Assembly (NCBI GenBank): GCA_947359465.1
Contig: OX375881.1
Coordinates: 28,499,742-28,563,741, forward strand
Source of the DNA: Metellina segmentata
Lineage: Eukaryota > Arthropoda > Arachnida > Araneae > Tetragnathidae
Reading direction: 5' to 3'
Length of the DNA: 64,000 nucleotides
Shown: piece by piece, positions 12,025-24,359 of the stretch
How positions within the stretch are numbered: position 1 is the first letter of the stretch
How the letters are laid out: each line of letters begins with the position of its first letter
Made by a program: the position numbers and the translations under genes
The notes under the pieces: model-generated
The model's database searches: none
The model's input: the letters and a program-made list of their open reading frames with translations, nothing else
Told to the model about the DNA's origin: nothing

Positions 12025-12778
12025 CAGGGTGGTAACAGAACCTGGAAAACCGGGAAATCAGAAAACTTTTTATTTCTGGAAAAATCGGGGAAATCTCGGG
12101 GAAAATTTCCAAATTTTACAAAAAATCAGGTACATTTTGACAACTTGAACGGTTACTATTATCGTTGGATTTATTTAGAGATGCGCGATTACGAGTGCTT
12201 TTGAGAATCGAATAAATCGTATTCACCGAAATTGTAATTCGAATAAAGAACCCTAGCGTCGCAATATTTGAAAACCGCCGCCGCCGTTTTTCTCGCGGCT
12301 ACAGCGTCTTGTCGCCGTGGGGCTAGCGATACAACTTGTGAAATACAATTTGAAATGTGTGTATCAAATGATGTTTTTTGTGTATTAAATTATTTTTGTT
12401 TGCAATTACATTTTTGTAGAATTTTTTTTATGTATATTTGCATTTGGCTTCGATAATTGTATGACAATTTAGGGCCAGGTGAAAAAAGTTCATAATCAAA
12501 ATGTTTTGCATTTTTTCTCTAGTTTTTCAATTGCAATTATAAGAATTCCTATGAGGTTTCCAACGCTTACAATAAAAATTAAAATATCTGTAGAGAAAAA
12601 TACAAATTATTTGTGGAGAATGTGGTCCTTTTCCACCCTCTGACCCTAAATATTTCAAAATAGTGTTGTGTGGATACTGTATATCGATACCAATCACAAA
12701 TCACAACATTTCTTAAGGGAATTGTTAAATCAAGGAAATATCAGGGAACATTTTTTCAAGGATTTTGTTGCCACCCTG
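12025..12778. mobile_element. hAT-like non-autonomous element nested in a SINE
   Basis: The ends CAGGGTGGTAACA and (inverse) CAGGGTGGCAACA interrupt the SINE precisely. The flanks overlap by a degenerate 5-mer (ATGGG / GTGGA), so the duplication has decayed. The interior holds purine-rich GGGAAATC repeats at the left end and AAGGAAATATCAGGGA at the right, with no transposase. Confidence 0.75.
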
Positions 12779-12925
12779 GTGGAGTGTGCCAGCTCAGGTG
12801 TTGCGTCGTCATCTGACCGTGGTTCAAAATTACGTGGTGTTGCCCTGTGATCTTTCCCTCCGGGGGTCGATCCCGGACTGTCCCCAATAGCCCGTTGTGT
12901 TACTCCAGTGCGACGTTAATGAAAT
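12779..12925 (+). mobile_element. SINE family 1, 3' half
   Basis: It continues the body (CATCTGACCGTGGTTCAAAA) to CGACGTTAATGAAAT. Confidence 0.8.
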
Positions 12926-13752
12926 ACCTACCAACCGACGACTCTATTCTGGAATAGGATGTAAGAAGACCAACAAGATAATTTCGCCCGCGTATCGTGA
13001 TCTAAAGGAGCCTCAAACGCAGCGTTAGAAAATAAAAATAAAAGTGACTGGTCCCAAGGACCAGTGTATACGAAAATATACCGCTGCCATCACATGGTTC
13101 GCTCCTCAAATAATAAATTAATTTTGTTAATAGCGTGTTAATTCAGGGCCCAAAAATTTCTACTCGCCAGTGTCGAGCGAAATTTTTATTTGCCGAATAA
13201 AAATTCTGTCAAATAGTAGATATATTATTTTTCAGCTTCAAGTCTATTCAAATTGCCCGACTCGGAAATCGGACGCACTGGCCATCGCAAAAGTGCAGTG
13301 TGATAAACCTGTTGATCAAGTAAGCGCGCCCCCTCACGCCGATAGCGATAACGAGACCGGAAATACTCCGCAGCGCACTTTATTTTAGGACCTGCCGATC
13401 GGCAACGGCCAATGATTCAACACTCAACAGGCACCGAATATTGTGTTAGCAATTTGGATGCAGAAACGACTCCAGTACACGCTGATGCGAATTTCCAAAT
13501 TCTCGATCACGTAACCGAAATAAATTTTGACCTTTCTCCATGTAGCTACCGTTCCCGCGGACCACCCAGATTATTAATCTCCTGGTCTGATTGTTCTTTT
13601 AGTGGTCTCATACCAGCGGACCACCCATGATTTCGAACGCTGCCTCAAACGTATTCTTAGTTTGGTTAGTTTTTTAAAATTTACTCGGGAGTCATAACAT
13701 AGAAGCGACTCCAGTTTGCTATGTGAGGTTTTTCTTGCTCGTCTTCTTCTCT
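12926..13752. other. Unidentified GC-richer stretch, possibly degenerate coding sequence
   Basis: A frame at 13170-13388 (TRKSDALAIAKVQCDKPVDQ) and the following 13412-13630 are broken by stops. The codon-like quality is higher than in the surroundings, and GCGGACCACCCA occurs twice (13558, 13617). It could be the N-terminal remnant of a transposon gene. No family was recognised. Confidence 0.35.
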
Positions 13753-14816
13753 TCTCTACTATTATAAAAGGAAGTGTTTGTCTGTCTGTTTGTCACAAAA
13801 TCCTGACGATTCTATTGCACTTAGTGCAATGAGATTTGGCACACAGGTAGTCCAAATATTTCGCAATTTTTGGGTCGCGCCGAATTTTAAAATTCAATCT
13901 AGAACCTTTTAAAATGAATTTAATGAAATTTAATCATTATTGAATGCTTACAGCATAGAAGAGATCACAGATTCTAAATTTATTGTTTTCATTTCCGTTT
14001 TGATTTTGCGCGGATGAATAATTTTTCAGCCAGACGATAAAAACAAACAATCTTTCAACTGGAGTCACTTAGTTCTTTTTCTATCTCCTAGACCGTTAAA
14101 GATAGAGTAAAAATTTCAGCGGATTTGAAATCTCCGGAAATTTTCACTTTAGAACCATACCTAAAAATATGATTTTCTTTATTTTAATAACTTTTAAATT
14201 GAATATATCTTTTATATTTTCGCACGAGATTGTGACGTCAGGGTAACTTTCCCTTTCCAAAAATAAACAGATTGCATTTCGTGCTCTTCGCGTTAAAAAA
14301 AACAGATTACATTTCCTGCCCTCTTCGATTTTCCCTAATCATCACCACAGCTCATGCATTTCGCCATTTTTTTTCAGTACTGATTGCTTACCCCTCCCCG
14401 ATGTCCCCACCCCCTTTGGAACGTGAATTGGACTCCTAATTGTATCAATTATTAAATTCTATCTTCTATCTCAATTATTCACCTTTTTCAAAGTGCATTT
14501 GTCACTTCCTTTCATATTCTTCCCTCATGTACTGTTTACAATCATAAACTTTCTATTAATTATGATGTGGAGGTTCGCAGTTTTCCGCAAGGTACTCCGT
14601 AATTGATACGTCCGTTCCTCTTCGATTTCAGTGGAGAGCAAAAAATAAAAATAAAAACATTTTGACAGGCATTGTTTAGTTCTTTTTCGTACAAGTTGAT
14701 TCGTTAAAGATAGATTACAAATTTCAACGGATTTGAAATCTACGGAAAATTTTACACCAGAATAATATCTTTTATCACGGGCACGGGCAACGCCGGGCTA
14801 GCCACGCAGTGGCTAG
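13753..14816 (+). mobile_element. Non-autonomous Helitron, full length
   Basis: The 5' end TCTCTACTATTATAAAAGG and the 3' end with hairpin GGCTAGCCACGCAGTGGCTAG followed by T are the Helitron signature (TC...CTAG, no inverted repeats or target duplication). The interior is noncoding. The 5' boundary is uncertain by a few bases because of a CT-rich run. Confidence 0.8.
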
Positions 14817-14847
14817 TCGGTGATAAAATCCAAGTTCCCATTTATAG

Positions 14848-14965
14848 AGTCATCTGACCGTGGTTCAAAATTACGAGGTGTTGTCCTCGGATCTTTACCT
14901 TAAGGGACTGATCCCTGCCCGTCGTCAATAGCCCGTTGTGTTGCTCTAGTACGACGTTAACTAAA
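14848..14965 (+). mobile_element. SINE family 1, 5'-truncated
   Basis: Only the 3' body (CATCTGACCGTGGTTCAAAA to TACGACGTTAACTAAA) is present. Confidence 0.75.
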
Positions 14966-15049
14966 ATTACCATCCCATTCATAAAATCGTGTAAACTTTC
15001 GGCAGATAATGAACATTTCATTGAATTTGTTGGACCATCCAACCTCATT

Positions 15050-15300
15050 CATCCCTCAATTCCCTTCGGCAGAGGCCCTCTAGGTCTCATCTCGTGTTCG
15101 GGCTTCACAAGTTCGAGGTTCCTTGGGATCCTGTTCTTCCCCCGTGGAATCTCGCTTTCGGATCATACAAGCTTCCTCCTAATGTTATCTCTCCCTATCT
15201 ATCTTTCATCCTTTTTCACGTGTATTACGTGACGTCATCTTGTTTTAACCCATTGTATCATTTGTTCCACGAAACCCAAAACCTATCCAACCAACCCTCC
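15050..15300 (+). repeat. Possible SINE/LINE 3' segment
   Basis: A GC-richer stretch ends in ACCCAAAACCTATCCAACCAACC, the tail shared with SINE family 2. The upstream part does not match the other copies, so it may be the partner LINE or another SINE. Confidence 0.35.
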
Positions 15301-16049
15301 GATAAAGAGGGGAACTAGCCTTCGAACCTAGGGGTAAAAAGTTTCCTTTCCTCCAAATTTTTCAAAACTTGTTTTTATTGGTCATTAAAAAAATTTAAAG
15401 TTTTTCCAAGAGAGTTTATTTTATAAAATTTGGTAAAACTACACATTGTTTTTTGAACATTGTTTAAAATTCAATATGTGAGCTGTTGCAATCAGCAAAA
15501 TAAGTATTTAAAACATTAAAAATAAATAAATGAAGCAGTCGTGAAACATTGCGAGAAAATTATTAACTTTTCATGTTCTGCCTTGAGCAGCCAAATGAAA
15601 CTGTTTGTGTATAGATGGCGGAATAATTTTAAAAATAGATACCGGTTTGTTCAGCACGTGATAGACGAAGCAACAAATACCTTCGTGTATTCCCATCAGT
15701 GCCATAGCCAATTTTAAAATGATAGTGTGTGAAAGTTGATTTTCTTCATCCTTCTATTTCAAAATAAAATAAAATTGAATGCAACTTAATTTATTTTTTA
15801 TTTGATTATTCGATAGATATAAAAGGAAAAACTTTTCTATTAGTTTTCGCAGTTTTTTTTTTTTTTAATCTAAGGTCTCTAATGGCCGAATCGATTGCCT
15901 TGAACAAAATTTTTATCTTTAAAAAATGGTTAGCTGTAAAAAATATTATTTTTATAGCGAATTAAAAAACTATGCATAATTATTTTTCTGCTAGAAATGT
16001 CACTTAAAAATTCTTCACGACATTCAAGTATTTTACTCTCCGAAATCAT
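15301..16049. other. AT-rich sequence, no gene seen
   Basis: No feature was recognised. Confidence 0.4.
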
Positions 16050-16255
16050 TTTTCGGGTCGACGTGGCTCAATGGGTTTGTCCACTGTGCTAGCAACCTGC
16101 GAGATGTGGGTGGTACATGTTCAGTTCCTACCTGAGTGTATTTTTTCGGTGTCAGTAAATTTTTTCTCGTGACTAGATCTTTCTTCTTGATATTTGGTGT
16201 AGCTTGACCAAATTTGGTCCTTGCGACATAAAACCCATATCCAAACCCGACCAAT
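16050..16255 (+). mobile_element. SINE family 2, best copy
   Basis: The tRNA-like head (GTGGCTCAATGGG, then GTTCAGTTCCTACC) is followed by a body with GTCAGTAAATTTT and the tail CTTGCGACATAAAACCC. It is used as the reference for the other family 2 calls. Confidence 0.78.
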
Positions 16256-18270
16256 CGAAATAGTTCTAGTTTTTAGAGATCCAATAAGACGTATTTACTT
16301 AACAAACTCATTCAATATTTTTCGAAAATTCTGACTACTTAATTTACTCTAATTCACTAATCGGTGATGCTGCTAGTCCGTTAGATCTTGTACCAAAAAT
16401 CCCCAAATCCAATCCAATCCAATTCTTGAAACGTAATCTTTTTTGGTTTTTCCATATTGCGTGGCCAAATATACATACCTAGTATTGATCCAGGCCCACG
16501 GGAACATAATTGTACACTGGTTCCCCTCTTCATATGCTACCTAACAGTTAGAAAAACTTTCAGCCCACAGATTTAGCTTGCACGAGTCCTTAACTGAATA
16601 TCAATGGCTTAGTGATCACTAAATTGGGCCAATTTTTTGTTGCAGTAAAAATTGAAAAATTTGCATTTGTCATTCCCTAAAGTTGCATTTATGAAAAAAG
16701 TTGCATTTGTCGTAAAAAATGAAAAAATTCTAAATATATTGACAATTTTAGTCGTGTAACAGTATTATAACACATCATTAAATACAGAAAAACGTTGAAT
16801 GGCCGATCCTTGGCCAGTAATTTCTTCAACATTGAAAAATTGCGTCATCCGCTGTCATATAGAGATTTTAAAACGTCAATTCTACAAGGCGAAGAACATA
16901 TTGATGATCGACACTCACCTCGCAAACTCGGCAGAAAACTGTCTGGATTATCAAGAGTGCCAACCAATGTGTTGAAGTACTTGCAATTTATTTAACTTTC
17001 GTCTGTTAGGACGAATACCTTCTTTCCATGAACTTCTTGCTTCGGCGTTCGAAAGATCCCGTGTGGCGTTCACACGTGATCAAAGGGTTGATTCAGAGGA
17101 AAAAAATGAAATAGTAATTCATATGAATCAATTTTAAGCCAAATTTTGAAAAGCTTCAGGTGGTTGCATTTATGCAAAAAGTTGTATGAATGTTGCGGTT
17201 ATAACTCACTTACAATACACCCCAGGAATTTCGGTTTTAATACTTTACATGTAGCGCGGTATATGTGAAAAAAAAATTGCATTTGTTGCAAAAAGTTGTC
17301 TTAGTCACCCTCTCAAGAATTGATTGAGCTAATGTTTCTTGACAGATTGATGTGATCTGATGAGAAAATGTTATTTTTTTAGGAAATAGGTTATGACTTT
17401 CTGGGAAAAGTACATTGGATTTTTGAGTATTGGTTGTATTTAACAAATAACACACATGAAAGATTCATCACCATGGTGTTAAGCTCATCACAGTGGTGTA
17501 CAGATGAGTCGAAATTAAAGTAGTCGACACAGTGGTGTCGAAATTAAATCAAATCCTAATAACTTCGTTCTTTTTATGCTGAAAGTATGAAATGTACATT
17601 GCCTACACACGCAAATTATTGTTCTTCCGTTTTTTGAAAGATTGCATGCCAAGCGGAAGAGATTGAAATATTCAATTCTTGAATCAAACTATGTCGAAAT
17701 TACAATCATTGTGCTGCCTCACTGATTCATTGAGCGATTACTCTTAACTTCATTTCACCTTGGATCGGCGAAAAATCAATTTAGACGAACACAAGTTATG
17801 CGTTTTCCTTTCCAGTGATGACTCAATTGGTAACTCTTTTAGCCTGAGCTGTGGAATATAATTTTCAAAATAAATATGCAAAAAGCTCATTCCATAGCAT
17901 GAGGTATCAAATGGTCTTAAGTGTCGAAAGTGCTTCGAAAAAGGGAAGTTTCGTTTGATCCTTCTTCGGTAATTACTTCTGGGATAGGATGTGGGAGCGA
18001 CCACTAACGCCTACGATCTTGTCTGTGCGCCTACTCACACAGCGATCGTTTCCCTTTTTTATGACAGCATATTACAAAACAGCCAACAGTTGGCTTTCCG
18101 ACTTTCGAAAAGCAATTAATAATCGAATTCGTTTGAATAATATCCATAGTTTCCCTAAAAAGCGTCCCCTTTCCCTTATTGAGTCGAAGGAGTCTCTGAG
18201 GAGGGCAATGCTGGCTCCAGAGGAATTAGGTGGCGTCAAGAAGTAGTGTATCATAATTTTTTCGGTAAAA
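16256..18270. other. Unassigned repeats and AT-rich sequence
   Basis: About 16640-17290 contains many copies of TTGCATTTGT or TTGCATTTAT, bounding a weak frame (16795-16995, KLRHPLSYRDFKTSIL) of unknown nature. At about 17470-17550, CAGTGGTGT motifs recur. The 17989-18246 frame has no known motif. Confidence 0.35.
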
Positions 18271-18479
18271 GGGGTTTAGTCAAAATGGCTACTTCTCAGA
18301 ATTAAATATTTCACTCATTCTCACAAATATTCAAAAAGAAAAAGAAGCATGAGATGACATGAATAATTGTAATTAAGATTCGTAGATTCATTTGGATTAG
18401 ATTTTAAACATTTTATTTATTTTTAAATTTTAGGTAAAGGTAGTAAAGTCAAAATGGCTACTTCTCAGAATTGTAAGAA

Positions 18480-19007
18480 AATCATATTTTTAGGTAACAA
18501 TATTTACTGAAATTTTCAGCAGATTTCAAATCCGCTGAAATTTTTACTCTATCTTTCACGGTCTGGGAGATAGAAAAATGAACTGCGACTCCAGTTAAAA
18601 GATTTATCGTCTGGCTGTAAAAACATTCTTCCGCGCAAAATGAAAGCGGAAACGAAGAAAAAAATAAGTTTCTCTGCATGCAAAATGAAAGGCGGAAACG
18701 TAAAAAATAATTGTCTGAGCTTCTCCGAAGCGATGAAAAAAACTTGCCATGGTTCCAAGGTCACGTGGGGAGAAAAGGTCAAGATTGGGTCTATTTTACT
18801 TTCGTTCGGACGAAGAACCACTTAGAAAATAAAACTATTAATTCATTTCAAAATCTTCTAGATTGAATTTTAAAATTCGCCGCGACCCAAAATTTGCAAA
18901 AAATTCGGACAACCTGTGTGCCAAATCTCATTTCTATAATGCCATAGAATCGTCAGGATTTTGCGGCAAACAGACAGACAAATACTTCTTTTTTATAATA
19001 GTAGAGA
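18480..19007 (-). mobile_element. Non-autonomous Helitron fragment
   Basis: The minus strand reads CTTCTCTACTATTATAAAA.AAGAAGTATTTGTCTGTCTG at 19007 and then the family body, including GATTTGAAATCTGCTGAAAA. The CTAG hairpin end is missing. About 80 bp on each side (18351-18432 and 19019-19098) are similar to each other. Confidence 0.65.
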
Positions 19008-19428
19008 AGAAAGAGAAGCATGCCACGACAAATAATTGTAATTAAGATTAGCAGATTCATTTAGATTTGATTTTAAGCATTTTATTCATTTTTAAATATT
19101 ATGATGCACTTGACTTCCCATTTGACCCATCAAAATTCAGACTTAACTCCTTTCACCTTGACACGGAAGAAATGAAATATCAACAAACGAATAGTTGAAA
19201 TTTAAAAAAGTGCCAAGCGGTCTGGTTGCAAAAGCAGATACCCAAACTTTGTCCTGGACTAAGACGAGAAATTTTTTTATTGTATTTCCTGTTGTCCTGT
19301 TTTGCTGAACGTGGATTTAGCGTGGTAATTTGTCTTTACTTAAAAAAAGGTACCAACTGCAAATAGTCGACCGTGGAGATTTAAGGATACTGCTGACTAA
19401 AATAGAGCCTTATTGACAAACTGGTTGC

Positions 19429-19760
19429 ACAAGTTCATATGTCCACTGCGCTAGCTACCTGCGAGTTGTAGACGGTGCAGATTCAATTCCTGTGAGGTTC
19501 GATTCTTGCCTGGATGTGTTAGTAAAACTTTCTTTGTGTGTGTTTGTCTATTACTTGATGTATGACAAGTTCATATGTCCACTGCGCTAGCTACCTGCGA
19601 GTTGTAGACGGTGCAGATTCAATTCCTGTGAGGTTCGATTCTTTCCTGGATGTGTTAGTAAAACTTTCTTTGTGTGTGTTTGTCTATTACTTGATGTTTG
19701 GCTTGGCATGGCAAGCATGCACCCTTGCGGCATTAATAAATTCAATCCAACTAACCAACC
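19429..19760 (+). mobile_element. SINE family 2 with internal tandem duplication
   Basis: The head and body unit 19429-19564 is repeated at 19565-19700 (period 136), nearly identical, before a single shared tail with CATTAATAAATTCAATCC. Confidence 0.75.
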
Positions 19761-19936
19761 TTCTTATTATTTTTAATTTTTCGGATTTCCTTGATGTTAA
19801 TTACTGACGATAAGGAGAAATTGAGTGGGGGTTTTGCGGAAATTTTTATTATTTTATTTTCCGAAGCAGCTCTATAGTTATTTCCAAATTGTTTTATTTT
19901 CAAACTAGCTTTTTGAAATTCTAAAACTGCATAAAT

Positions 19937-20178
19937 CTGTGCTCAGATGGCAAAATGTTATAAGTCACTTTTTTTAATTTTTCGTGACAGCAATTTTAAG
20001 ATTCAAGATTCAACAAGGGGTTCTGTGGTTTTTGATTTATTACAACTTTCCCACCTTTGTTTTCTCATAAAAAGACTTACGACATTTTACCACCTTCTAA
20101 ACCAGACAAACCAGACTCCAGGATGGGACTTACTCAATTTTTTGGGAAAAGTGACATAACATTTTGCCATCTGAGCAG
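19937..20178. mobile_element. MITE with 4-bp target duplication (copy 2)
   Basis: It shares ends (CTGTGCTCAGATGGCAAAATG) and interior (TTCTGTGGTTTTTGATTTATTACAA region) with 8317-8567. The flanking AAAT on both sides is a second independent 4-bp duplication. The right end lacks two bases (CTGAGCAG). Confidence 0.8.
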
Positions 20179-23100
20179 AAATATTATGACGAAATTCATT
20201 AATTATAGGCACAACTACACTTGAAATTTTTGAATGAGACGGTCTTCCAGGTAGGAGAGCACCGAAAAAAAATATAATTGGAAAGGCAATTGAACCAAAC
20301 AAATTTAGTGAAACTATGGAATAAACAAAACACTGAGTTTAAAGAACCTTGTCCATTACTATTCTCCGTAGTGTAAAAGTTGAATTTAAATAGATTCACA
20401 TGGTTCACATGCGCACATTTAGCTAATGATAATTCGGTATTCCCAAAAATCTATTCTTACCATTTCTAGTCTTTTGTGACACACTACAGTATACAATATA
20501 AATTAATAGCTGTCGTACCTTTTTAAAGACGTCTTGTATTTTTGCCTAAATTTAATTTTAAATTTTATAAAAGAACGCAATCGAGAATTTTATTTTTGTT
20601 TATGAAAAGCAAAACTTATGTCATTAAGTCTGATTTAAATTTAATTCATTTGCGTTTTTTGTAGGTAACTTATTATTTGCGTACCGCTATCGTGTTTGTA
20701 GCGCATTTTTGAAAAAGAAATATACGTTTTGACTTTAATTTTTCAGTACGTATATGTTTAGTATTCTATGGAGCGCCAAGATAAGTGGAACGGTTTTGTA
20801 GAACATATCTTAAGTCTCAACAGAAATAGGTATATCTGTTTCATTAAAACTTGTTATTGTACCGATTACTTGAAACCATAGTTAATTAGCTACATCTAAC
20901 AAAACTCATCAGGAAATGAAACTGTTTTTTTTTTATCCCAAATATATATTTATTTTTTTTATAAGTTAAACTAATTGATGTAAGTTGTTTTCACTGCAGT
21001 TAAGCAAACGTTAGCCAGAGAAATGATTTTACAGATCTATCCCGATTACATTAATGACCTTTCACTTCTGATTTTCACTCAGTTTTTGAAGTTTATGGAA
21101 ATAACTTTCTTTGTACTATTGGAAACAAAAAGTAAGAAATTGATTCCAGTGGTATAATCTACCGCTACCTACATTTAGCCATTCAATTTGAAAGATTAGA
21201 GTTATCATGCTGACCTTTAAGTTAATTATATTAGGGGTGTAAGGGAATAAATAAAAAGTTTTTGAAACTTCAAATGCATAGATGACTATTGTGTGTTTTT
21301 TCCTGGATGTCTATTGTGTGTTTAGGCCAATGATTAATCACATATTCACTGAATCGTGTAACGTAAATATAAGTCACGCTAAGACCAGTTGCTGATTTCC
21401 TTAAATGAATACAATACTTTTATCATCTATTTGTCTGCCACAATGTCTGTTAAGGCGCAATTAACCTTCAATTACGTTTAAATTTTAGTTTTAAAAATGT
21501 AATCATGTAACCGAAATTCTACATGATCATTATTGCTATTATGTGTATAATTACCGAAAATCAATAATGTCATTACTGATACTGGCAGCCAAAGGCATCT
21601 CTTAGTAGCCTTAGGACTCTAATACATGTTTTATGTATAATCACAGAGATTCAAAACAAAGTCAGATATATATCATGCTCAAAAATGAGACACTAGCAAA
21701 CTTAAGCTAGATAATTTTATAAGAGATGGATTTGGCAGTCGGAATTGAATTGTGGCTTCACTACTTGTTAAAGACGAGGCAGCTCAGTTTCAATTTCCTT
21801 AGATGGCACTCAAGGCCAGAAAAAGTATCTTCTCGATATGTCTTTTGGGATGCAAACGAAAAGAGCTGTGAAAGTATTTAATTAGCCGCTGAGACAGCAA
21901 TATTCCAATGAGAGAGGTCAAAGAGAGTGTTAGAAAGAGGAAGCGAAAGACGCCATTAATATACCAAGTAAATTAACGCTGAAATAAAAGAGGATGATTT
22001 TAGGCACATTACATATTCAGGCACAAAATCAAATAACTAAACTCCAGAGATTTTGCTTTTCAAAGATTTTGACAGTGAATCTGGTATTTTAATTTTTCAG
22101 GTGAAAAAGTTATAACGTGACTGGTTAAAAACATCTGCTGCTATTCGATGAATAAATGGAGGAAAATATAGTGCCCATGGCCAATTAGATTCTCAGAAAA
22201 ATACGCTTTGGATTTCCAGCAAAAGATTTACTGATTACAAATTCTTTTTTTTAAGTGCGATGGCAGAAAAAAAAATATCTTCGCATTTTGGACAATAAAG
22301 AACTTTTGAAATCATTGTAACCATTTCCTTACTCCCCAATCATGGAATAATATAAAACAAACCATAATAAATTGTTTGGATTTCCTGGTTTGTTATGTGA
22401 AAAGCTAATATTCAACTTTTCTTCTAGTTTTCTAGAGATGGTTTAGAGCTAATTAATACTATGTGAGCACACGAATGCTCCATTTCGAGCGAGTGAAGAA
22501 TTTCCTTTATTTTTGTGCTGTTGATGGCCTCTTGGCCTGCGTCTACCTGCCATCTTGTTTGTGCGTGGGAGTTCTTAAGAGATTGTGTAGTGGCTGGTTT
22601 CCAAGTGGAGAAAAAGAGCGACTTTCTGTGTTTAGAAGTGACTTCACTACTGTGTGACCTGAGCGATACAAGCGATTTCCCAAGGAAACCGAACCTTATG
22701 CATATCGCCTTCGAGATTTGGGCCGGTTTCATCTGGCGTATTTGACGTTGGCTAATTTGAGATCTTAAGTATTAAAAGGAATCTAGGTTCTTTGAGTGTG
22801 ACGTTAATTAACCACATCTATTGATAACAGGAATTTTACTTTTTTGTGTATGTTTGGTTTGACGTAGAGTACAACGATGATGCGAATGAACGTTGTTGTA
22901 CAAAATAGAACGCATAATTTAAACATGTGTAGCAGTTGTGATGGATATACAAAGGTTTTTTTAAAACATTTGTTTTTGGAACACGAGGCATTCCGTTGCA
23001 AAAATAGTTTGATTTGAAATAATATAAAAAATTCGGTGTTTAATTTTTAAATCTTAACAGGAATGAAATTTATTTTGTGAAGTAGATTTTTTTGATTTTT

Positions 23101-23657
23101 TTCTGGTTTACGCAACATTTTAATAGAAACGCAAACGACTTTTTTTTTATAGTTTTTATGGGCCTTCGAAAGAAGAATTAGGATGTAAGAATGAGCAGTA
23201 TGTACAAGCATTCATTGCATTGCGATGCGTCAACAAAAATATTTCCATATTCACAGGAATTATTAAAGTAAATACTACCATGTTTTCGCTAATTAGTGCG
23301 AAAAGGGGTCATACGATTCAAAACCTGGCATCGGAGAAATGATTTTTGAAAGATTGTCAAAAGTAAAGAAATGCGTTCTTTTTAATGAAACCAACGGGAA
23401 ATCACGTGAAAATTAATATAAATTGCTTGAGTATTGAGGTATCGAACATAAAAAAAATTAGTTATGACAAAAGATTAAAAGATGTAGGGATCACGGATTT
23501 GGAAAATGGTAACAAATGCAGAGCGCCCAATAAATTTGTCACAAACAACAAAAATTTCACTTTTTAGAAAATTTTAAATGTCTTTCATGTTTTAACATTC
23601 ATTTTTAGTTACATTATGAACACTCTAACTAAATCCTTTTTGTCTATTGTATAACTA
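20179..23657. other. AT-rich sequence, no gene confirmed
   Basis: The region was searched for the missing first exon of the MARVEL gene without success. About 22440-22740 is GC-richer with frames on both strands, but no known motif or clear splice pair. Confidence 0.35.
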
Positions 23658-24340
23658 CACTGGTGTTCAAAATTAAGGTAACATTGATTTTTGGGCGATT
23701 ATCTTCTGAACTACTGAACATATTTTAATGAAATTAGGTATGTACATAGGTTAAAAAAAATACAGAAAAACGCCATACAACAATTATGGTTCACAGGTAT
23801 TGTTGTGCGTAAGACTCATCAGCGCAGGAAGGTCTAAAACAAAGGTTACAATATCAACACAAAATATGGATTATACGGGTATGATCCCCTCTTACAGTTA
23901 AACAGCTCTCACTACGTGAATTCGTACTGGAAATGAGGCAGTTTATGATCCTGTGAGTCCGCCCCACTCCTCCAGTAATGCTGTTTTTAGGTCCTGATGG
24001 TTCTCGGAGAGTGAAGGCGAGTTGAAACTGCCTTCCCCAAAGCGTCCCAGATATGCTGTTTTGGGTTTAGGTCTGGAGATAAGGCTGGATCCGATGAATA
24101 TCCTCACTTTCAGCATATTTGTCGATCAGATGAGCCCTAGGTGTAAGAGCGTTGTCGTCCATAAAAATGACATCAAGGTCAACTACACCCCTGAAAAGGC
24201 GAAGGATGTCCACGATCTCATCCCTATACCTCACAGGAGTCACAGAGCCTCTTTCAAAGACACGGAGGTTTGTGCGCCCATCCAACATGATGCCTGTCCA
24301 GAGAATAAAACGTCATAGTGGTTTCTCGGGATGTTGACTT
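23658..24340 (-). pseudogene. Tc1-like transposase, C-terminal fragment with terminal repeat
   Basis: TA plus CACTGGTGTTCAAAATTAAG at 23656-23677 is a Tc1-type end. The minus strand encodes GIMLDGRTNLRVFERGSV-type sequence, then catalytic Asp in FMDDNA, then in another frame SPDLNPKQHIWDALGKAV. The catalytic Glu of the usual NPIEH is replaced (NPKQH). The N-terminal half and the other end are missing. Confidence 0.82.
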
Positions 24341-24359
24341 TTGTCTTAAGCTGTTAAAT

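Noticed and set aside
22424..22745. Overlapping frames of 64-102 codons in a GC-richer patch
   Set aside because: Frames occur on both strands at once with no known motif. It was considered as the first MARVEL exon, but no hydrophobic helix ending in phase 0 at a donor was seen.
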